Of a stretch of 60,000 bases of DNA, positions 12,801 to 25,100 are shown one piece after another (positions within the stretch are counted from its first letter, which is position 1; each line of letters begins with the position of its first letter). The stretch is from Tubiluchus corallicola (lineage: Eukaryota; Priapulida; Priapulimorpha; Priapulimorphida; Tubiluchidae). A program made the position numbers and the translations under genes. The DNA lies in contig JAQGDQ010000015.1 of assembly GCA_030141605.1 (NCBI GenBank), positions 971,001 through 1,031,000 on the forward strand. The letters run 5' to 3'. Below the pieces are notes generated by a model, which saw only the letters and a list, made by a program, of their open reading frames with translations, was not told the DNA's origin and did no database searches.

Positions 12801-15800
12801 TCTGTCCCATGAGTTATCTTCAATTTCAACATCAATGGTAAGCTGCAAATAACTGGCCATTGGCCAGGCAGTCTTAGCAGAAGAAATAAATATCACAACT
12901 GAATTAGAATAAAGGACAGGCTGAAAAGAATAAACAAAGAAAAAGCTAAATGGGTGATAAAACTAACCAGTAATGAACATTATTCTTTCTGCCATTCGGC
13001 TGCCAGACTACTACCTTGTGTCCAAATTACTTATGTGTCTAAAGTGCCTTGTGTCCAAATGTAAGCATCAAAATGTCTGCATATAGTCTAATTCATGTCT
13101 ATTGTAATGTTTTGCAATATCTTCAAGGTTGCTGAAGTCAAGCCAAACATGGTACACAGTTAGTAACTTAGTACAAGTATTGATTAGCAAGAAAATTCTC
13201 AGTAATTGGACTTGCAATGCCCTTGATTTTGATTTTCACTTTGAAGATGAGTAGGCTTTTAACTAAGCATAATTAACTTATGGTATTTGAAATAAGACAC
13301 TTGTGTGCGTGTGATAAAAAAGCTTTTATTACTTTTATGTCATCTTTACTTTGGTTTTGTGCACTATAATATATGTAGAAACAATTAGGTTAAGCACCGT
13401 TTCATTTAAAAGCAGGATCGTTTATCATGTGATAAAATGCTAGCTAGCAGTTTTACTTTGAATCTGTCATTGGCTTGTCCCCTGCAATTAACCTTCTTGC
13501 CAAATAATTTATGGAACATGCCTAGGTGGCTTGTTTTTAAAGCACTTGCTAGTTTTCACAAAATGCCTAAGCAGTTAACAGCTGTTATGTCACCGATGCA
13601 GTGGCAGTAATCTGCCAGGATTCTTTGCAACTTTACAAGCATAAATATCGTAGAACAACTGAGAGCACAGAGTTAATTTTGAAAAACACAGTAGAACATA
13701 AGCATAAAGATCTGATATTTAGAGCTCTTGCAGTCTTTGCAGTGCATACTAAGCTGCAGAGTGATGACTGGTAACACTACACCAAACGGCTAATAAATTC
13801 AGTCTGTTAATTGGGTCAAAACACTTTCACCCCAAAATAAGTCTATTAAGTGACACCCGCTGTATTACCACTTCATCTTAACATTATGACTACAAAATAC
13901 TGTGTTATTTCTGTTTACTTTTCAAATGAGCTTAGGCACGAAACAAGTCAGTATTGGTAAATAAACAGTAGTTCATGTAATTCAATAAATATTTAGCTCA
14001 ATAAAATTAATATTTACTTGCAATAACTGCTAATGTGAATTTGTAGAGAAAATCGTAATTTTACCTGTTCATAATTAAGAAACATGGCAGTTGAATATTT
14101 CTCAGCAATCCATGCAAGAAGAGAAGCTGACTCGTGTACTTCCATGTAAACAAGAACACACTCAGCAATGAACATAGTGGGCATATTTGCATCAATATCA
14201 CAGCTAGCTAGAAATAGAGTTTTATTAGTGCCTATCCATCACACTTTGACAGGCAAACCAGTTGTATTGGTCATGAACATAAATCTTTATTTGGTATGCA
14301 AACCAAAAAACACTTTGATTTCAATTGCATAAAAATAGTACTATAAAGTTATTATAGCAACTGTGTTATTAAAACAACTAAGCTAAATAACAAACAATCT
14401 AAACAACACTTTCTGACATTTTTGTTTAAAACTGTAATGTGCACGATATACTTCTTGTCAGTTCTGAGTCCAAGACATTCTGTCCGCTATAGAATTTAGT
14501 ATAATGGGTATAATTTCTCCATACCTTTTGTACTCTTGAAAACACAAATAAACCAATTTAACTATGCCTCAAACAATTAGTTCAGAATGCTTCACACCCT
14601 TTTTCCCATTTTTATATCTTTGAAACCTAAGCCAAATAACTGGTTTGTCTACGTCTACAGAATACTAGGCAGCCTCTAAGTCACAATATTTCTATTGAAA
14701 ATGATCTATAATCTACGGATGATTCCCGATGAGCTAAAACAACTTGTCAATATCTTTGTAGCACATGCAGCGAAACTGCCTGAAAAGTTTCTACATTTAC
14801 GTGAAAGTTAAGAAATAGCAAGTCTGGGGTAATCTATTTTATCACTCTAGCAGGATTTTGTCAGTTAACCAGTTACAATCACGGCGGGATCTTATTCAGT
14901 CTTGATCATGACCTCGTAATTTCTATGAGAGAGAATTTTAAATGTGGTGCCTAAACAGCAGCAAATTATAAGCCTCGAATTCCACAGAAGCAGCTAGTAT
15001 TTTTGAAGCATGTAGTAACTATTTCTGTTAGACAAAAACCCATGTTTGTAATTGACATATTGCATGAAAATGCCAGATCAGCACAGTTTTCGTGATTTCT
15101 CGTTTACGAATTTGGCCTGGCCGTCTAATCTAATTCAGATTCATGAAATCCTATGACGGTCTAGCAGTTGTAATAAACTAGATGCAAACTGTAAGACAAG
15201 AAGTAAAGCGAATATTTGCAGAAACAAGAAATAAACAAATAATTAGTTAGAAAACAACTCTCCAAACAAACCCAGTTTTTGCTGTAACTGTTCCATGTGT
15301 CTGAGATCAGCTCCGACTAGATGGTATGTTTTGCTATGCAGATCCGTCCTGTTAAACTGTATGTCGGTATCTAGAACATATGAGCGACTAAACACTTAAT
15401 TTCATGCCTAATTTGATATAAAAAAGTTTCATATGAACAATCAACTTTAATGTCATAGTAATAAGTAAAATCCCCTTTTACTTGAACAAAGCAAACAGCT
15501 ACAATGAATTCCTACAAACTTTTATTGCGTGGAAATTGAAGTCTAACCAAAAACAAATACACAAATGAAAGCGTAAAAATCTGCTTTCATTAGAGTATAT
15601 GTCTTTTATTAGAAAGAAATCGCCAGATTTGCTTATTTTGGCAAACTCAAACACAGTTCTAGCAAGACCACAAATGTGTGTTTGCCATATTAAAGCTGTC
15701 TTCTAACACAATCTACGTTTGATTATGGCACGATAACTTTAAGCTAGTTTCACTATCCAAATTACTGAACATGTAAGGACCAATGTAGACATAACAAGTA

Positions 15801-18800
15801 TAAAAGGAAACTGACTGTATGAACTTATATTTAAAAAGAATGTTTCAACTGGAAAACCTTCACTAGTAATCTTCTCAAGTAGTGGTTTCCTTGTTCGTAT
15901 ATAGTTGCACTTTTGTGATGTTACGTCACTAAAATCAACATCGATAAACTTTGCGATTTGTACACCATCATCACACAATCGCCAGAACAGAGTATCAAAA
16001 CCACATCCTAGATTTACAACTTGAGACTTCTCTTTGCCTATCTTGAAAAAATATATAAATTGATCATATACAATAATCTATACTGAACAATAATTCCACT
16101 GCAAAACATGCAATGTATAGTATAAGAAACTTCAATACAAGTACATCACGATGTGATACAAATCGTAGTACACCTGAATTAATGTTTGCAGGCTTTTGTT
16201 TAGTACTTGTGTATTGGTTGCACTATAAACCACCAGAAAAGTATAGCATTTCAATACTTCAAATATAACACATGCTCATGTGTTTCTAGCTCACGCTTCA
16301 GAAGTTTATACGCAAATGCAAGATTAGCCTCTACAGATTATTACAAACATATTATCACAAAATGTTTTCAAATTATCATTTGTATTATGTCTGTATGTGT
16401 GTGTTTCAAGATAAAAAAGATACATTATTGCACTTTCAATCTCTTTGGCTTCTATCTGCAGGTCTATCTGTGTCAAGTCACCTACAATGTGCATTCAGTG
16501 CACAGATTGTAAAGTACTTACAGTACAATCTACAGCTTCAAATTAAATTACTTCACATTGTTTTTACCCATACGGTCAAGCACCTGCTAATATCAATAAC
16601 TCAGATTATCGCAAAATAGGTGCACTTTGACGATATGCATTGATGCATTGAGGCCTAGACTGGCATGTAATAAATCAATACTCAGTTTTCTTCACTTTAA
16701 AGAGAACGTTTTTACAGCAAAAAATTAGACCTATTGGTAGTAAAATGTAAATCTAAAGTAGGCCCTACAAAGAAAAATGTACTAACATAGCAACATAATA
16801 ATGAAATCCTAAGGGTGCAGGCGGAGTAACTTGTACATTTCTCAATGAATAACAAATTGAAATTTTGAAATTAAAACACCTGCATTGAGTAGTATAGTTT
16901 TCTACATCATAATAAATGCCAAGATCTAAATCTCTTCAAAATTGCTCATTTAATGCCAATGAGCGCTAATGAGTGCCAATGAGAGTTCTTGTTCGAATAC
17001 TAACATTTCACAACTGTCTTTTCTATAAGCTCAGATTTTCTTATTCTCAAATAATCACCTTAAACAACTTTAAAATTATCTCGTGATCTCACCACACAAG
17101 GCAAAGCTATAGTTTAGTAGCTCAGTGGGCTTAGCAGGTACAGCCAGACAAGCATACAGCATCAAAAGAAAGGATTCATTCTTTTTTTAATATTACAAAA
17201 CCATTGCAACGTGCTGAAGGTCATTCACATTGTCATAAACCCAGCATGTAAAAGTAGTTGTACAGCTCTAGTAATTCAGGAAAATGTGAAGAAATTTAAT
17301 TTGCCTCGTGTCCTATAAAACTCGACGCTCTGTCCATTTACAATTTATATGAAGATCTACTCTATTGCAGAGGAAAATTTTTATTATTTTACATTTACAA
17401 TGAAGAAATTAATCTAGTTAAACTGCTATGTCTCATACTTTTAGAAATTGGTCCAGCAACAATTTGAAAGCTGTCACCCTCGCATAATAACCTCGGCTGA
17501 TTTCAGGAGCCTTTCTTTCCAATGAACGACAAAAATACTACAAATAAAGAAAAATAGTATAGTCTTGGAAATTCCATTTTGCAGATATAGTTATAAAAAA
17601 CTATACTATCATGAAATAAGGCATTGCTGATGAAGCCTTATACTGTGATGTACAAACTAGTTGCACCACTATGACAAAAAGAAAGAGAAATTATATTCCA
17701 ACGCTTTTACAGTTTATTTTCTGAATGCTTCTAATCTCACATCAGTCATATAGATTATCCTATGATAATCCTCTTTAGTTTTAGGAAAAACTTCATACTG
17801 CTGGTATGTATGCAACCAGCAGTAACTGAAAATCGGTTTATATTGTCGAAAATGCTAAACAAGTTAAAAAATGGGCAAAATTTATAAACAAATTAAATTA
17901 AAAAGCTAAAAATCATATCTAATAATAATTATAATTAAGAAGGAAAATTAACTGAATGAACATTTAGATTTAGCTTCATTGACCTGCACTTGAATTGGTT
18001 GCATTATAAAATTCGGTTGCATTATAAAGTCTATCCACATACTCATATTTCATTACATATTTTGTTTACTCCATTTTTCTGTGCCAGTTCTTGTGTTCCA
18101 TAGTCCTACGGCATTATGCTTAACATAATTTGATTGAACATTATTGCACATTTTGATTTCGTTATATTTAGTTTGATTTTATCGTGCATATTTTGTTTCC
18201 TTCACTGATTTATTATTAATGTTTTAATCGGTTAGTTAAATGCTTCATATATTTGGTTGATCATCATTGCATATTATTGATTTTATCTTAATGCTTCCTT
18301 GTTGCATACACTATTTAGATATTTCACTTTTAAGTTCAATTTCTTCCCCTATAAATTTATGTTAGCTGTCGATTTTCTTAACATACTTCGTAATTATACT
18401 ATATGCTTTAATTAGCAGTGCTACAAATTTTTTACAATATACACTAACCTGGTCACTTCTACTTTCGGGAGAGGGGTGAGAAGGCAGCTGAGCTTCTTAA
18501 CTCGTTCATTCAATAAAAACTGCCACTAGAATTCACCAGTTGGCAGTAAACATCAAACGCCGTATCGTACAATGCGTTTTTAATTTTACAGTGAATTTCA
18601 AAATATTATTTGTTTTACAGCATGTTATTTGATTTTATCTAGTGGCGCACAGCAGTGGATAAAAACAATTACTTCGGTTTTTGCGACGGTGACACCAACT
18701 TTTTAAAAATTATTTTTTTCAAAAATATGACGTAGATCGTCATTTTCTTTACGCCAGTGTGCAGTTAAAGGATGTATCTTTCTGTTGGAGCCTTGCTTTC

Positions 18801-19249
18801 AGCGATATTATTGATTTATGCGATGTGAGAGTGCGTTAAAAAGAACCACCTAAAGTGCAAGCTACCCTTGGCTTTTGCTTTAAAACGTCTGAGAAGACAT
18901 GGAAGCAGTGCTGCCGTGCCTTGTCAAAGTTTAGTTTTTTTTTCAGCTGAGGCAGTTTTCATTGCTCACCTTGATAAAGGTGTAGGCATTGAACTGAACT
19001 GAATAGGCCAACTATGTTATTAGTAAGTTTTAAACATACAAATAATTTAAAAACTAGTGCGTTACATTCTCATGTTCTTCATATAGTTATTACAGATTGT
19101 TTTTAAGAAATTCACGAGGCTTGCAAAACCAAAAGTCACAAAGGGGAAACCTGAATATATGCATCTTTCCAGTAGCTTTTCGAAATCGCCCATCGTTTAC
19201 ATAAGGTTGCATCGTCATTGGTAGCTTTAACAGCATCAGTCTGAGACAT
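9846..19249 (-). CDS. LCMT1: Leucine carboxyl methyltransferase 1 (PP2A methyltransferase)
   Basis: Seven coding exons, 5' to 3' on the - strand: 19249-19151, 17537-17439, 16041-15858, 15370-15272, 14207-14065, 10493-10384 and 10050-9846, giving 312 aa (human about 334). Family knowledge: this cytosolic SAM-dependent enzyme methylates the C-terminal leucine of the PP2A catalytic subunit and so controls holoenzyme assembly. Visible marks: the N-terminal TNDDATLCKRWA and SYWKDAYIQ; ERKAPEISRGYYARV at about 40-54; SAM motif VVNLGCGFDT at 74-83; VGADLR at 146-151; AECVLVYM at 175-182; MFLNYEQVNM across exons 5/6; and LEFLDDVE plus HYCICWAFK near the end. Phases agree at all junctions. Two donors are ambiguous: exon 3 could end 6 nt earlier, and exon 4 was chosen because it restores the family spacing before MPTMFIAEC. 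No damage is seen. Confidence 0.93.
10575..11757. mobile_element. Foldback-like element with minisatellite arms
   Basis: The left end reads ttcaggga then ttttagacaccggctatttt; the right end (11685-11757), read in reverse, gives cagggttcag then ttttgggtgccggactat and the same ggattatttggacac-type motif. The left arm holds five tandem units of 32-49 bp starting at 10623, 10672, 10704, 10736 and 10770, on a theme of aggttatttggacac. The right arm has several inverted tgtgtccaaa units (11620-11710). The core (10810-11610) shows no coding region. It lies in LCMT1 intron 5. Confidence 0.65.
13014..13072. repeat. Isolated block of tgtgtccaaa units
   Basis: Three units (cttgtgtccaaatta, tatgtgtctaaagtg, cttgtgtccaaatg) match the right-arm units of the element at 10575-11757, about 1.3 kb further on in the same LCMT1 intron. 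Confidence 0.65.
17113..17190 (+). repeat. tRNA-related SINE head (candidate)
   Basis: An A-box-like tagctcagtggg (17118-17129) is followed about 45 nt later by a B-box-like ggattcattc (17172-17181) and a T run. This spacing fits a Pol III type 2 promoter. No cloverleaf could be drawn with confidence, so it is more likely a decayed SINE or tRNA fragment than a working tRNA gene. Confidence 0.4.
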
Positions 19250-19466
19250 TACACACTCATAAAATTAGCATTAGACGCCTGGGACAATAATAATTATTTG
19301 CTTAACACTCTCTTAATCTCATTCACAGATAGAGGCTGCCATTTTGTTACTCTTATCGCGCCACATTTTGTTTAAAAAAGTATTAATATTCTGTAGTCAT
19401 AGATCAAGACATCATATTAATTTTAGAACCCTGTATCATTTACTACGTAAATTATTGCATTGTTAT

Positions 19467-19905
19467 TAGGGGTGAGCATCGAACGTTCGAGTTCGAACAT
19501 TCGAATCGAATTCTAACGCTCGAATTCGATTCGAACGATTTTTTTAGTTCGAACTCGATTCGAATCCAAAACTATAGATTCGAATAATTCAGCACTTCAA
19601 TCACATATGTTCCTGATCATTAAAACGATTGAAGCATCATACAATTAACATAATTTAGTTGTTATTTCTGCGCACAACTTTAAGCAAATTACTAGTCGTT
19701 TTATTGCAGATCAAAATCTAGTGATATACATGATCTTTGTAAGACTAATTTTTACTGGTGGTTCGAAAACTAGTTCGAAAATCGTTCAATCTCAATTCGA
19801 ATTCGGTTCGAATTCGAAACACTGAAGTTCGGTTCGATTCAAATTCGAAAGTCACAAATTTGGTTCGATTCGAGTTCGCTTTCTGGTAGAGAATGCTCAC
19901 CCCTA
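19467..19905. mobile_element. hAT-like MITE, 439 bp, with 8-bp target duplication
   Basis: Ends are taggggtgagcat and atgctcaccccta, a perfect 13-bp terminal inverted repeat. The 8-bp direct repeat attgttat flanks it exactly (19459-19466 and 19906-19913), the usual footprint of a hAT transposase. The interior is rich in ttcgaa/ttcgattcga motifs that can fold in many ways, and encodes no transposase. Confidence 0.88.
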
Positions 19906-20411
19906 ATTGTTATTAGTTACGATCAGAGTACGACGTCATTAATACTCCCAGAAAGGTATAATCAGCATAGATTTGATTTATTAAGATGCCAAGCTTGCGT
20001 TAAAAGAGAAAGGATTGCTGTGGTTTTATAAATTTTAGGAGTTGTTTCCTTCTTTTCTCCACCCATTTACACAGAGTGAAAATGCTGGCTTAAGCTTTCT
20101 AACTGGTACCATCCATACGATACGGGTTTATAATTCTGCTTGTCAACAGATGCTACTGTTACAGTGCCGGACCTAGTGCGGATACTGTATCAGTGATACC
20201 AGCATTATGAAGAAGCAACACTAATCAATTTTGAACAAAAATTAATATTGTTTACAAAGTTGCATCTAACAGCAACGAAACACATGAAAAGTAGCAACTA
20301 GCAGAATTACAAGCTTTACCGTTTGCTTTAATTCATCTTAAAAATGGTATCAAACTTTAATTTATTTCTTTTTAAATTTCTAATATTCAGCACTGAAAAT
20401 TTCACCGGCAC

Positions 20412-20733
20412 TAGGGGTGAACGTTCTCAACCACAAAGGGAATTAGAATCGAACTGAATTTCAATATTTCGAATTCGGATTGAGTTTGAAAGGTTTTCAA
20501 AGAAGTTTTCGAATCGTCAGTAAAAAGTGTTCTTACATGTATCATGCATATTGTTCGATCTTGCTCTGTAGTAAAACCACTGATAATAGTTTGTTTAAAC
20601 AGCTAAACTGTGCTAATGTCATGACTTTTCAAACGTTTTAATGATAAAGAATGTGTGTGGTTGAAGTGCTGAGTTATTTGGAATGTACAATTTTAGGTTG
20701 GAGTTCGATTCGAACGTTCGATGCTCACCCTTA
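20412..20733. mobile_element. Second, older copy of the hAT-like MITE, inverted
   Basis: Ends are taggggtgaacgttctc on the left and gttcgatgctcaccctta on the right. The left end matches the right end of the 19467-19905 copy and vice versa, so the two are in opposite orientation, 506 bp apart. The flanking 8-mers accggcac and accagcat agree at 6 of 8 positions, which suggests a decayed target duplication. Confidence 0.75.
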
Positions 20734-22185
20734 ACCAGCATACATCAATGATAAATTCTCACAGACGTCTCATATAATAAAATCAGAGTTAACTAAATTT
20801 GAAACATTTTCCTTAATGAAAATAGTATTAAAAAGCTCAAAGCTGTGTTTTTATGATTTTGTGGCATTTATGAAATTGTCTGCAATTTCATAATTATGTG
20901 CAAATGAGGTAACAGCAGTTAAACCAGAGTTAAGTGGGCTTGACTGCATATTAACATAATACAGAATATGAAACAAAATTAATGCATATTATTGCTATTT
21001 ATTACATATGAATATTACATGTATAGACAAGATGAATCTTATGAACAAAAATAACTAATGTATAAGCTGCTTAGAATCTACCTGCATCTATCTTTGTTTT
21101 TTAAACTATGTTGTAAAACGAGTGCACACAGAAATCACAGAAACTTTTTAGAAAGACAATACTACACACTAATAATAATAATAAGACAATAATAATACAA
21201 TATTAGAAAGATAATAAGACAATGCTTGCAATAGGCCAATAATATTCACTATAATATGGAAAATCACAAATTAAAAAATATTAATAACAACATCAGTAAT
21301 GCTCATATACAGTATACATTGTAACCATTATGCATAAACATTACAGGCTTATAATCTATAATAATAATAGTTAGTATATGCATAACTAACTTCTTAGTAT
21401 TTTTTATCATGCAAATTACTTACTAGTGAGAGTTACATAAACAGTTATATGCAGCCTATGGAAATTTGTCATAAAATAATAAACGATGTAGATTAAACTG
21501 TTAAAAATCACAGGTCGTGAATAAAAACAATCACCATCCAGTCACCATACCCTAACATAAAATTAACAGTACGTCATTAAAATTAGTACCACCAAAGAAA
21601 ACAACCTTGAAATGGTAACATTTAACTAATTATCACATGTATGCATACAAGATAAAAATGGTGTTTCCATTATTTATCAAGCAAAAGTGTAAAAATGTTA
21701 TAACCATTATGTCTACAAGTAAATTACTAACACAGGAAAAATATAGTAAAATCACAATCACCATAATAAGTAGTACTTAAGTCAATAAAATCATAGTAAC
21801 AACCATTCTTAGTCTTAGTACAACCACCATACAACAGACAGAAATTAAAAATTATGCAACAATGGGTTTACAACCTATCATAATTTTGTAATAAAGTTGG
21901 TAAAACATGGATTTCATTTGGAATGCAAATATCAATAGCACAACAAATTGTGGAATGTCAACTTAAATTAAATGCAAAACTTGTAAAATCAAGAATGCAC
22001 AATAATTTAGCTGCCTAACTATGGCGCAACATTTTTGTCACAATAGACAAAGTAAGTACAGGCAATACCTTACTAAACAGCAAAGTATTTTAGAATTAAA
22101 ACACGTACTGATACATATGTGCTAACTAAATACCTGTTTACTATTTCCTACTACTCTTTAGACTTTTTACCATCCCTTATTATTA

Positions 22186-25100
22186 TTATTTCTTGAAATT
22201 GGGCATCCATGGAAGATTGTTCAAATCCACATTACCTCCACAAAGTATGACTCCAATTTTCTTTATGGCTGGGTCCAAGTTTTTGGCTTTGTCGGACAAC
22301 ACCGCAGCAACAGTTGCAGCAGCACTAGTTTCTATTATCAACTGAAAAAATTGTACTATTTAAAAACACTCATTTTTTCACATATTTGTGATGGACATTC
22401 TCATAAATAAAAACACGTGTCATCTTTTGCTGAAATTTTTGCACTAAAATGTGTAATAACTTGCATGATTTTTTATCATACATGCAGAGCCGGAATATAA
22501 CTGTTGGTGTCCCTAGGCTAACGAAATAATGGGGGCCCCCCCAGACGGAGCTACCTCTATGCTCGCACTTGTATTGAACATTTTTTACTTGTGATATATT
22601 TTAGCAACATAGCATAACTGGGGCTCTCAAGTAAAGGGCTTCAAAGAGGGGCCTTTATTTCAAATAAATGGCTTCAAAAAGGGGATTTATCTCAAACCAA
22701 AATCCAGCCCTGCACGCATGCAATGTCATTTCTTCAGCAAAGCCATATTTCTACGTTGGCATATTGTATTTTTTGTGTTCTGTGTTGCCAGCGAGTGAGA
22801 CAAGAACTTTAAAAATCTCTTACATTCTTAAAAATTGGAGCAGAGTCTGATGTTCACAACTGTTTCAAGAGACATTTCCTTACACGAAATCACAAAGAAA
22901 AATAATTAAAAGTGAATGTGATAGCTTTACAATAGACATACCTTCATTCGCTCCCACATAAACTTCATTGCAGCTTGTATTTCATCATCATTCTAAAAAA
23001 ACAAGAGTTTGAGTCACCATTTTCATTGTACCACTGTCCAATAATTGTATTAAGATTGTTATTTATTGTACACAAATAATAAGTTGCACTTCTTTATTTT
23101 TAGAATATAATTGCAAAAATAAAATGACTAACAATATACTACAATTTTTATTAATATATTATGACCAATTTGAGTTTTACGAAAGTGGTTTCTGTCTACA
23201 TTTATGCCAGTCTACATAAATATCTACATAGCAAGTTCTGTCTACAGTTTATGAGAGTAATTTTAAGTCTTAATTAACAGCAATAATAATCATGTAATAA
23301 TATTATAATAATAATTTAGTAGTGCATAGCAAAGGGTGAAAAGGTCTGGGGAACTTGAAGTCCAAGTTCAAGTCTAAGTCCATGCTCCAGAGTCCAAGTC
23401 TAACAAGCTAGTGCCGGAAAATGTACATAGCAAATAGCATCATTATTATGCATTGTGCATAATGTAGGTATAATAGTTAAATATGATCCCAAACTGAAAA
23501 ATCAGACAATCAGACGGCATGACAATTTCAGAAAGCGGGTCAGAATACTCTAAAGGAAAGAGCAAACATAGAGGGTATCGAGTGAGCCGACCTTTATTTG
23601 GGCAGCTCGAATCTGACTGTCAGAACCAACGAGCAGCTTGTTAATGATAGCTAACGGCCATGTTCGACGGGGAAGGGGTTTGGCTTGCACCAAAACTAGG
23701 TCACCAACTTTACGCGAAATCACCTTATCAACCAAAAATCGCCAGCTGCGCAACGACTGAAGATATTCTAGCTTCCACCTTTGCCATAGGTACTCGGCGA
23801 TTAGAACAGGATGCTTCCAACGTTTAGGCAGAGAGATGTGATCAGGATCACTATTCATAGCAGTGGAGGAGGCACCATCCAAAACAAGAAATGGGCTGGA
23901 GTGAGTGGATCCTCTTTGACAGTTTGAAGCAAAGGGTGTCTATTTATGCGCTCCTTCAGTTCAGTGATAACCGTGTGTAGTCCTGAAAAGGTGAGAGATG
24001 GGTTGCCAACAGTTTTATAGCACGATCTCTTGACAGTACCAATCATTCTTTCCCAGAAACCACCCCACCAAGGGCTGGCCTCGGGAATAGTGCACCAAGT
24101 AACAGTACCCTTGAGTGACTCAGCTAACTTGACAAACATAGGATGGTTGTCACTAAAGAAGACAAAGTCCGGCATGCTTCTGTGAGCACTAAATCTGCGA
24201 ATTGCTAGAAGGATTTCCTTTTCGTCAAGAGAGGTTAGAAGCTCCATATGGATGGCTCGAGTGACTGCACAAGAGAACAACAAGACCCAAACTTCCTGCT
24301 TGTCAGCAGTATACAACACACAAAGTGATCCAAACCCGACCTCTGAAATGGAGCAGGCGTCACTCAAAACGAGGGTAAGACACCTTCAGGACTAGAGAAG
24401 GAGCGACTTTGCAAATGTCGACAATTGATACAGCTGCTAATGACACGTTTAATGGCTCTTCTAGGCTTAGGTATCCAGTACGACCTCAGCACTTCTGCGG
24501 AGGTGGCTGATACACCTTGATGGTATAGAAGTTTGTGAGTATGATGGATTATCAAGGTGGTCAAGTGAGAGCTTGGATTCAGCCAGGGCACAGCAACTTC
24601 ACGATTTTGAGGATTGCATATAGCTGTGCAATCGCTGTGTTCGGTTCCCGTTAATTAACTTTCCAAGCTAATTATTCAAATATAAGGAACAATTGTTAAC
24701 TTTTATGGGCAAGAAAATGTATATTTTGGACAGTACATGAGACGGGGTCTAAACAATCGTTCGGTCTTCCTTTAAAACACAATCTGAGTTGTTTTACAAG
24801 ATCGTGGCGGGCATTCACCGTCCATGGACAAGAATTTCTTGCACCTAAATGCAGAAGGACACATTCTGGCACAAAAAATGCACACTCTTTTGACCTAATT
24901 GTGAGCCAAAAGTCGCATGTCTTTTGCTATGGATTCTGCTGGGAACGGACTTTTTTTATAGCTTTATTACTAATCATTGCCACTTCTGCAGCTTCAAATT
25001 CAAGATGCACAAACTGCAGTAAAGGATCCAGTTCAAACCATTTCTTGGGATCAGCAGACTTCCTGCTCCATTCCAACCTAATGCTAGCTCGCAATTTTTA

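Larger units (their letters stand above)
10051..19150 (-). other. LCMT1 introns, general content
   Basis: Six introns separate the exons. Intron 5 (10494-14064) is 3.6 kb and carries the foldback-like element. Intron 2 (16042-17438) carries a SINE-like tRNA-related segment. Intron 1 (17538-19150) and the rest are plain AT-rich DNA without recognised genes. ORFs at 16207-16619 on the + strand look random. Confidence 0.7.
19250..22185. other. Intergenic region: LCMT1 upstream DNA and SRR 3' flank
   Basis: Both neighbours are on the - strand, so this stretch holds the LCMT1 promoter (from 19250 rightwards) and the 3' UTR of SRR (from 22185 leftwards). No TATA box or CpG-rich promoter can be singled out. 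Two hAT-like MITEs lie at 19467-19905 and 20412-20733. From 20750 to 22140 the DNA is very AT-rich with no recognised gene. Confidence 0.6.

Noticed and set aside
16207-16619. Two overlapping + strand ORFs in LCMT1 intron 2
   Set aside because: No family features, antisense to an intron, composition like the surrounding DNA.
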